This document shows, piece after piece, positions 44,164 through 64,000 of a stretch of DNA of 64,000 nt. The position numbers and the translations under genes were made by a program. This DNA is from Strigops habroptila (lineage: Eukaryota; Chordata; Aves; Psittaciformes; Psittacidae). Below the pieces are notes generated by a model. It was not told where the DNA came from, did not search any database, and was given only the letters and a program-made list of their open reading frames with translations. Within the stretch, counting starts at the first letter, position 1, and every line of letters starts with the position of its first letter. The stretch spans positions 20,296,150 to 20,360,149 of the forward strand of contig NC_044301.2 of NCBI RefSeq assembly GCF_004027225.2, read 5' to 3'.

Positions 44164-44959
44164 AGCAATGGGAAGAGCAAACAAGAGCCACAAAGAGCAA
44201 CTTTTATAGAGAAGAAAGATGACACAATGTGCGTACTAGAGGAGGCAACATCTGAATGAGAGGAATTAGAACAGGAATCAGAGGAAGAGGAAGAACTAAC
44301 TTCTCGATCCCTGACCTCGACTGAGCTGTGGAATATACGAAAAGATTTCAGCTGTCTCCCAAATGAGTACATCATCACCTGGTTGCTCCGATGCTGGGAC
44401 AATGGGGCTGACGGTCACAAACTAGAAAGTAGGGAAGCCAAGCAGCTGGGATCACTTGCTAGGGAAGGAGGAATTGACAAAGCGATTGCGAGAGAAAAGA
44501 ATCCTTAGCATCTGGAGGCAGCTCTTGGCAGCTGTGAAGGAAAGGTTTCCCTAAAAGGAAGACGTTATGTGTCGCCAAGCCAAGTGGACCATGATAGAGA
44601 GAGGCATCCAGTCCCTGAGGCAATCAGCAATTCTAGATATGATCTATCATAGGCTGGATACCAAGAATGCATCCATAGATCCAGATGAAGCTGAACATAC
44701 ATGACCCATGTGGCGGAAATTTGCATGGAGTGTGCCATCATTATATCATCAACTCCAAGAGTCTGAAGGCAATCTCACCCCTTCCATCATTTGAGCTATG
44801 GAAAAACTATCCAAGGAGATCAAACAATTGAAAGATGAGCTATCCAGCTGTCGTGTTTTGAGCACTGAACCCAGGACACCAGCTCCCCATGTGTACCAAG
44901 CACAGTCTCTACTATTAAGAGAAGGTGCTTTATTGCCCAAGAAGAAAAATATAAGATGT
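44164..44959 (+). pseudogene. ERV-L copy I gag C-terminal part
   Basis: Homologous to gag from the acidic region onward, with many stops and shifts, through the coiled-coil-like segment (AMEKLSKEIKQLKDELSS) to AAAAATATAAGATGT, where a solo LTR interrupts it. Confidence 0.68.
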
Positions 44960-45516
44960 TGTCCTGGGTTCAGCTGTAGCAGTCATTTTTCTCCTTCTTA
45001 GTAGCTGGTGCAGTGCTGTGTTTTTGACTTCAGTCTGAGAACAGTGCTGATAACACACTGATGTTTTTAGTTGTTGCTAAGTAATGCTTACTCTGATCAA
45101 GGATGTTTCAGTCTCATGCTCTGCCAGTGAGGAGAGGCACAAGAAGCCAGGAGGAAGCAGAGACAGGACACCTGACTGAAACTGGCCAAAGGGGTATTCC
45201 ATCCCACAGCATGTCATGCCCAGTATAGAAACTGGGGGGAGTTGCCCAGAAGGCCCAAATCGCTGCTTGGGTCAGGCTAGTGGTGAGCAATTGTATCCTC
45301 TCCCCTTGTTATTTCCCTTATCATTATCATTATTGGTGGTAGCAGTAGTGGTTTTGTATTAGACCTTAGTTACTGGACTGCTCTTATCTCAACCTGTGGG
45401 AGTTATATTCTTTTGATTCTCCTCCTGATCGCTCCAGGAGCGGATAGAGGAAGAAGGGGAGGAGTGAGTGAGCGGCTACCTAGTTCGGAGTTACTAGCTG
45501 GGCTTAAACCATGACA
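44960..45516 (+). repeat. ERV-L solo LTR inside copy I
   Basis: A 557-bp LTR from TGTCCTGGGTTCAG to AAACCATGACA, with flanks GATGT (44955-44959) and GACGT (45517-45521). The interrupted gag sequence is contiguous across it. Confidence 0.92.
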
Positions 45517-46815
45517 GACGTACACACCACAGGCCACCTTATGGCTTTATCTGCGGGATCACGGAGAGGACATGAGAAAGTGGGATGGAAAACCTACCTC
45601 AGATCTGGAGCAACAGGTGTGTGAACTGAAGAGGAGAACAATGGTCAAGGATGATCCTCCCATGAAAGTTGCTGCTCCAGTCTCTGGTGAGCAGTTTCCC
45701 AGATGGAGTGGAAGAGCTGATTTTACTCCAGCTCCTGTGATAAGGAATACTAATCCCTTTCTACAAGACATAAGTGGAGAATCTTATGATCACTATTAGA
45801 GGGGCCCTGCCTCCAGCCAGGTGGAGGAGAGGGATAATCGGGTTTACTGGACTGTGTGGATCAGATGGCCTGGCACATCAGTCCCACAGGAGTATAAGGC
45901 TCTAGTAGATACCGGTGCACAGTGTACCCTGATGCCATCAAGGTATCAAGGGGTGGAACCCATTTGTATTTCTGGAGTGACAGGAGGATCCCAAGAGTTG
46001 ACTGTACTGGAAGCTGAAATCAGCCTGACTGGGAGGAAGTGGCAAAAGCACCCCATTGTGACTGGTCCAGGGGCTTCATGTATCCTTGGCATAGACTATC
46101 TCAGGAGAGGGTACTTCAAAGACCCAAAAGGGTATCGATGGGCTTTTGGTATCGCTGCCTTGGAGACAGAGGAAATTAAGCAGCTGTCCACTTTGCCTGG
46201 TCTCTCAGAGGATCCTTTTGTTGTGGGGTTGCTGGAGGTCGAAGAACAACAAGTGCCAATTGCGACCACAACAGTGCACCGGCAGCAATATCGCAGCAAT
46301 ATCGCACTAACCAAGACTCCCTGATTCCCATCCATAAGCTGATTCGTGGACTGGAGAGCCAAGGAGTGATCAGCAGGACCCGCTCACCCTTTAATAGCCC
46401 CATATGGCCAGTGCAAAAGTCTAATGGAGAGGGGAGACAAACTGGGAGACTATGATGGCCTGAGTGAAGTCACACCACCATTGAGTGCTGCCGTACCGGA
46501 CATGCTAGAACTTCAATATGAACTGGAGTCAAAGGCAGCCAAGGAGGATGCCACAATTGATGTTGCCAATGCATTTTTCTCAATCCCTTTGGCAGCAGAA
46601 TGCAGGCCACAGTTCGCTTTTACTTGGAGGGGCGTCTGGTACACTTGTAATTGACTGCCCCAGGGGTGGAAACACAGCCCTACCATCTGCCATGGATTGA
46701 TCCAGACTGCACTGGAACAGGGGCAAGCTCCAGAACACCTGCAATACATTAATGACATTATTGTGTGGGGTGATACAGTGGAAGAAGTTTTTGAGAAAGG
46801 GAGGAAAATAATCCA
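45517..46815 (+). pseudogene. ERV-L copy I gag tail, protease and partial RT
   Basis: Post-gag segment (45572-45799), UAG 45797-45799, then protease (ALVDTGAQ, ILGIDYLRRG) in the same frame. RT follows with broken frames: a duplicated GCAATATCGC near 46290, the same GGGGAGACAAACTGGG variant as copy H at about 46430, and a stop near 46650. The catalytic box reads YIND rather than YIDD. RT stops at ATAATCCAA. Confidence 0.8.
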
Positions 46816-47180
46816 AGTATATAGATGGACTCTTGATCAAGGGGTGTACTTAACAGTGGACACTTTTGCCCAGGTTATTCATGAATGTGAAACGTGCTGC
46901 ATTTAAGCAAGCCAAACAGTTAAAGCCTCTCTGGTATGGAGGACGATGGCTGAAGTACAAGTATGGGGAGGCCTGGCAGATTGACTATATCACACTCCCA
47001 CCAACCCGCCAGGGCAAGCGCTATGTGCTTACCATGGTGGAAGCAACCACCGGATGGCTGGAAACATGCGCTGTGCCCCATGCCACTGCCCAGAACACTG
47101 TCCTGGGCCTTGAGAAACAAGTCTTGTGGCGACATGGCACCCCAGAAATGTTGAGTCAGACAATGGGACTCATTTCTGGA
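46816..47180 (+). pseudogene. ERV-L copy I integrase fragment
   Basis: After an internal deletion that joins RT (..KIIQ) to the integrase zinc finger (YRWTLDQG...HECETC), the core starts (WQIDYITLPPT, MVEATTGWLETCAV). It ends at CTCATTTCTGGA, before the Glu of the DDE triad. No 3' LTR follows. Confidence 0.78.
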
Positions 47181-59658
<12,478 letters not shown>

Positions 59659-61462
59659 GTAAGATGCAGTCTTGGTTTTGCTACATGGAATAGATGGGGG
59701 GAAATGTAGTGCAGGATGGCAGTCTTCAGTTAACTTGTTCCTCCAAATTAGAGGAATGCTCACCTCAGAAAATGGAAACAACTTCCATTAAGCAGTATGT
59801 CCACCAGTTAAAAACTTGAGCTGCCTCCACTCACTCCAGTTCAACACTACCTTCCTTTATAGTTGTCGCTAAACCTTTCTGCCTTCAATGTCGTTGGCAC
59901 ACAGGTCCTTCAAGGACACTGTCTAGTTGTGCATTGCCTGTGTCACTCCAGTACATTCTTCCAACTGTTTTTCCTCTTGGTTTTCTTATTCCAACCCATG
60001 AGAGTTTTAAAATGCTAAAGCTGAGGCTGCAAAGTTGGAGTATGCTCAAGGTCCAAGAGCTTCAGGGCAGCAGTTGTACTGTCTCGACCAGCTGGGTGTT
60101 TATTTGCAAGGGCATTGGCACAGCAGCTGGTCTTAAACATCTTGACCAGTCCCAGATAAACTGCTGAGTAAGACAATGGTCAGAAAGCAAATCTGTTAGC
60201 TGCCAGGGCATAGCCTAGGCCAAAACAAACACACTAAACTTAAGTGTCTAGGTGATTGTTTTTTTTAAGGAGGTGAAACATAAAATGTTGGAGACTTGAG
60301 ACAAACTCCTGTTAGAACTGAGAGCAGGCAGGAGAAGGTGCAAGGTTGAATCAGTCAGCTCTGGGAAACTTGCTTAGTGCTTCTCGAGCCAAGAAATCAA
60401 ATGGAAAAAGATTTTTTTGAGAGAGGGGCTTGTACTCTGCAGGAATACAGGTGAATCTGTTTCTCTTGCTCGTACATCTTCTGTTCTTCCTACACTTATA
60501 GACTATGGAAATATTTCCACTCAGAGAGAAGTGTTTGCAAGGCTTGGTTCTGTCTATTTTAGAGTGAGTGAATTGAAAAAAAAAAAAAAACAAACCCAAA
60601 CCTCTGAAAATTAATAAGGAGTGGGTTAAACTTTTGTTCTTTGATTTGCTGTGGAGTGTATTTTTTTTCCCCATTTTAAAAAAGAAGCTACGTACTCAGT
60701 TCTGCAGCCTGAAAAAAACAGTTGCTCCATATTAATTTTTCCCTAGGTTGGAAATAGATCTGTATCTTGATCTTCTGTTCCTCTGAGAAGGCTTTCAATT
60801 GCACCTGAGACAGATAACCAGTGCTCTGTGGGTTTGATAGTACAGGATCTTTATTTTATGACTGTATATGGAAACTAGCATCAGTGTTCTAGTAGTTCTA
60901 TGCCACTGCCTTACTAATGTAGGAATTGTGTTAGGTACAGGACTTATTGTTTTTCATATAGTCAAGAAAAAACACTTTTGCATGTTGCCAGTATTAAACA
61001 AGTAATCAAACAAATGGAATTAATGAAAATTCAAGCACCTTTATGTATAAGTAGATTGTGGCATTAAACTATCTTGATTGTGCGTAAAGGCAAAAGTTAA
61101 GATGCTGCTGCTGTAAACTCTAAAACGGTGTTTTCATGCACACACACCCCCCTTATTGCACAGATTGACACCTTGCAGCAAACTAACCACTGGTGGTGCA
61201 GCTGGCATATTAATAAGTGCTTTCAGGACTGTCTTAGGACATATGGAAATGTCTAGTTCATGAATCCCTTTTTCTTGTTTGAAAAAGTATAGGGAGGTGG
61301 ACATCAAAGAAAATATGAACTATGGATAAGCATGTCTTTGATTGCAGTACTGTTGTGACTGTAAGAAAATATTCCGTTTACTTGTTCCATTGCACTACTT
61401 AAAACTTCCTAGGCCAAAGACTGCTGTGCCGTCTGATGTGGTGGGCAGTTTAACTGAGTGGA
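59659..61462 (+). other. ZC3H18 intron 6, left part
   Basis: No exon recognised. Poly-A and poly-T runs lie near 60576-60590 and 60661. Confidence 0.5.
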
Positions 61463-62077
61463 TGTCATGATTTAAGCCCAGTCAGTAACTCAGAACTAGG
61501 TAGCCACTCGCTCGCGCCCCCCTCTTCTTCCCCCCCCCCCCACTACTGGCGGGATGAGGAGGAGAATTGAAAGAATGTAAACCCCATAAACCCCACAGGT
61601 TGAGATAAGAACAGTCCAATAACTAAGGTATAATACAAAACCACTACTGCTACCACCAATAATGAAAAGGGAAATAATAAGAGGAGAGAATATGAAACTA
61701 AAAGGGGAAAAGGAAAAGAAACCAGTAAACACAAGTGATGCACAATGCAATTGCTCACCACCCACTGACTGATACCCAGCCTGACCCAAGCAGCGATCTG
61801 GGCCTTCCAGGTAACTCCCCCCAGACATGCTGTGGTATGGAATACCCCTTTGGCTAGTTTGTGTCAGGTGTCCTGTCTCTGCTTCCTCCCGGCTTCTTGT
61901 GCCCCTCCTCACTGGCAGAGCATGAGACTAAAAAGTCCTTGATCAGAGTAAGCATTACTTAGCAACAACTAAAACATTGGTGTGATATCAGCATTGTTTT
62001 CAGGCTAAAGCTGAAATGTAGCACTGCACCAGCTACTAGGAAGGAGAAAAATAACTGTTATAGCTGAACTCGGGACA
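61463..62077 (-). repeat. ERV-L 3' LTR of provirus J
   Basis: A 615-bp minus-strand LTR with plus-strand edges TGTCATGATTTAAGCCC and CTCGGGACA. The left flank GTGGA (61458-61462) should be the target duplication. Internal sequence follows on the right, making this the 3' LTR. Confidence 0.9.
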
Positions 62078-62639
62078 GTATCCACCCCTTATTCCATAGC
62101 ATATATGTTATGCTCAGGTCCCACATTTTTCAATAAACAATCTCTTTTTGTCTATTGAGATATATACACAGACAGATATCATTGTTTAGTCCATGGACCA
62201 TCCCTATAAAGGTTGCTGAGTTCCTTCAGGCCATGATGTCAGACTTCATCTGTCACAACAGTCTTTCAGGGCAGGAGAGACGGTGTGTAGTGTTGGATTG
62301 TTGCCTGCTGATGCCACCGCCAAACTCGTCTGGTCTCATCAAAGTTCATTCTTTGTTGGGGTGATGATCGGATGGAAGTCAGGGTCAGCCAATGGTGGCT
62401 GACAGTTCTGGGAGACTCACGCTGCTGCTGCCGGCTTTTCCCATGACTTTATTCTCTGCTGATGATCATGACAGCACGTATCTTCTTTTCAAAGCCCAGA
62501 ATGGCAGAGATGGGCATCTAGCTAATGGGCTAGAGAAATGTTATATAACAGGCAGCAGCATATAATTGAGTTCATTGGCTGTTTTCCCCCAAGATTAAAT
62601 CACCTTGAGGTATGCACTGGACTTTGCCATCTTCCCGCA
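62078..62639 (-). mobile_element. Provirus J 3' non-coding segment
   Basis: Begins with GTATCCACCCCTTATTCC (complement of the polypurine tract) and follows copies F and H. No reading frame. Confidence 0.75.
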
Positions 62640-64000
62640 TTACCACCAAGTATATCCAGGTCCCTGAGCAAAAGCAACCCCACGAGTGGGTTTGCCTTTA
62701 CCTGAAGCAGGAATAACCCAGACTGTCTTCCCCAACAAATTCTTTAGGTGCACCACAGGAACTTTATCCCCCTCTACAGTACGTAAAAGTTCTGATTGGG
62801 CTGGGCCAGCCCTGTTGGCAGATCCCCTAGTGTTGACCAACCAGGTAGCTTTTGGTAAATGTGTATCCCAGTGTTTGAAAGTCCCACCACCCATTGCCCT
62901 CAGTGTAGTTTTTAACAGCCCATTGTACCGTTCGATTTTCCCAGAGGCTGGTGCATGGTAGGGGATGTGATATACCCACTCAATGCCATGCTCTTTGGCC
63001 CAAGTGTCTATGAGGTTGTTCCGGAAATGAGTCCCATTGTCTGACTCAATTCTCTCTGGGGTGCTGTGTCACCACAAGACTTGTTTCCCAAGGCCCAGGA
63101 TAGTGTTCTGGGCAGTGGCGTGGGGCACAGCATATGTTTCCAGCCAGCCGGTGGTTGCTTCCACCATGGTAAGCACATGGCGCTTGCCTTGGTGGGTTGG
63201 TGGGAGTGTGATATAGTCAATCTGCCAGGCCTCCCCATACTTGTACTTCAGCCATCATCCTCCATACCAGAGAGGCTTTAATCGCTTGGATTGTTTAATT
63301 GTAGCACGTTTCACATTCATGAATAACCTGGGCAAGAGTGTCCATTCTTAAGTCCACCCCTTGATCACAAGCCCATCTATATGTTTTATCTCTGCCTTGA
63401 TGGGCTGAGGTGTCATGGGCCCACCGGGCTAAAAATAATTCACCCTTATGTTGCCAATCTAAGTCCATCTGAGCCACTTCAGTCTTAGCAGCTTTATCCA
63501 CTTCCTGGTTGTTCTGGTGTTCCTCAGTGGCCCGACTCTTGTGTACATGAGCAACTACGTGGCATACCTTCACCACCAGGTTCTGCACCCAGGCAGCGAT
63601 ATCTTGCCACAATGCAGCAGCCCACATGGGTTTACTTCTGCGTTGCCAGTTGCTCTGCTTCCATTGCTGCAACCACCCCCACAGGGCATTTGCCACCATC
63701 CATGAGTCAGTGGAGAGATAAAGTACTGGCCATTTTTCTCATTCAGTAATGTCCAAGGCCAGCTGGATGGCTTTCACCTCTGCAAACTGACTTGATTCAC
63801 CCTCTCCTTCAGCAGTTTCTGCAACTTGTCACAGGGGACTCCACACAGCTGCCTTCCATCTCTGATGCTTTCCCACAATACAGCAGGACCCATCAGTAAA
63901 CAAGGCATATTGCTTTTCACTCTCTGACAGTTCATTATATGGTGGGGCCTCTTCAGCACACATCACCTCCTCTTCTGGTGACATCCTAAAATCTTTGCCC
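62640..64000 (-). pseudogene. Provirus J integrase and RNase H (runs off the window)
   Basis: Minus-strand integrase C-terminus, core and zinc finger (62640-63360), then RNase H (to 64000). Landmarks are HLPKATWLVNTRGSANRAG, AHQGRD...HECETC and LYLSTDSWMVANALWGW. Stops include a CGA-to-TGA change near 63069-63071, at the same codon as in provirus F, and one near 63260. The RT, gag and 5' LTR should lie to the right of the window. Confidence 0.8.

Overview
The window looks like avian nuclear DNA. It carries CR1 LINE 3' ends with the bird-type (ATTCTATGA)n tail, two intron-containing vertebrate genes, and a dense set of endogenous retroviruses (ERVs). No prokaryotic genes, CRISPR arrays, rRNA or tRNA genes were seen.

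Layout. 1-9908: broken ERV-L-type (class III-like) copies. Copy A (+) meets copy B (-) tail to tail near 4768, and B sits in an older fragment C. 10560-18720: TMED7 on the minus strand, three coding exons, with a CR1 and two ERV-L LTRs in its introns. 18721-34577: a nested repeat block between the two host genes. It holds an old solo LTR, an ERV-L remnant D, and a class I (gammaretrovirus-like) ERV. That class I element is split by a near-complete minus-strand ERV-L provirus (F, 22768-32310). F is itself interrupted by a plus-strand ERV-L (G, 23613-25999) and, inside its 5' LTR, by a short LTR of another family. 35281-35574: a GC-rich promoter and probable non-coding exon 1. 51822-59658: exons 2-6 of ZC3H18 on the plus strand, with the rest of the gene beyond the window. 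Intron 1 of ZC3H18 contains a head-to-head ERV-L pair (H -, I +). A further minus-strand provirus (J) starts at 61463 and runs off the right end.

Comparing the ERV-L copies gives the element's plan: LTR of about 570-620 bp, a PBS-like site, a hydrophobic multi-span leader in frame with gag, gag with a variable Thr/Ala/Pro repeat, a UAG kept in four copies between gag and protease in the same frame, then protease-RT-RNase H-integrase, a non-coding 3' segment and the 3' LTR. No env was seen. Insertions carry 5-bp target duplications. All copies are broken.

The strongest large-scale observation is the neighbourhood. From memory, TMED7 belongs to the avian Z chromosome and ZC3H18 to avian chromosome 11. 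Side by side across an ERV nest, they suggest a chromosome-fusion junction (a Z/W-chromosome 11 fusion is reported for parrots) or an assembly misjoin in repeats.
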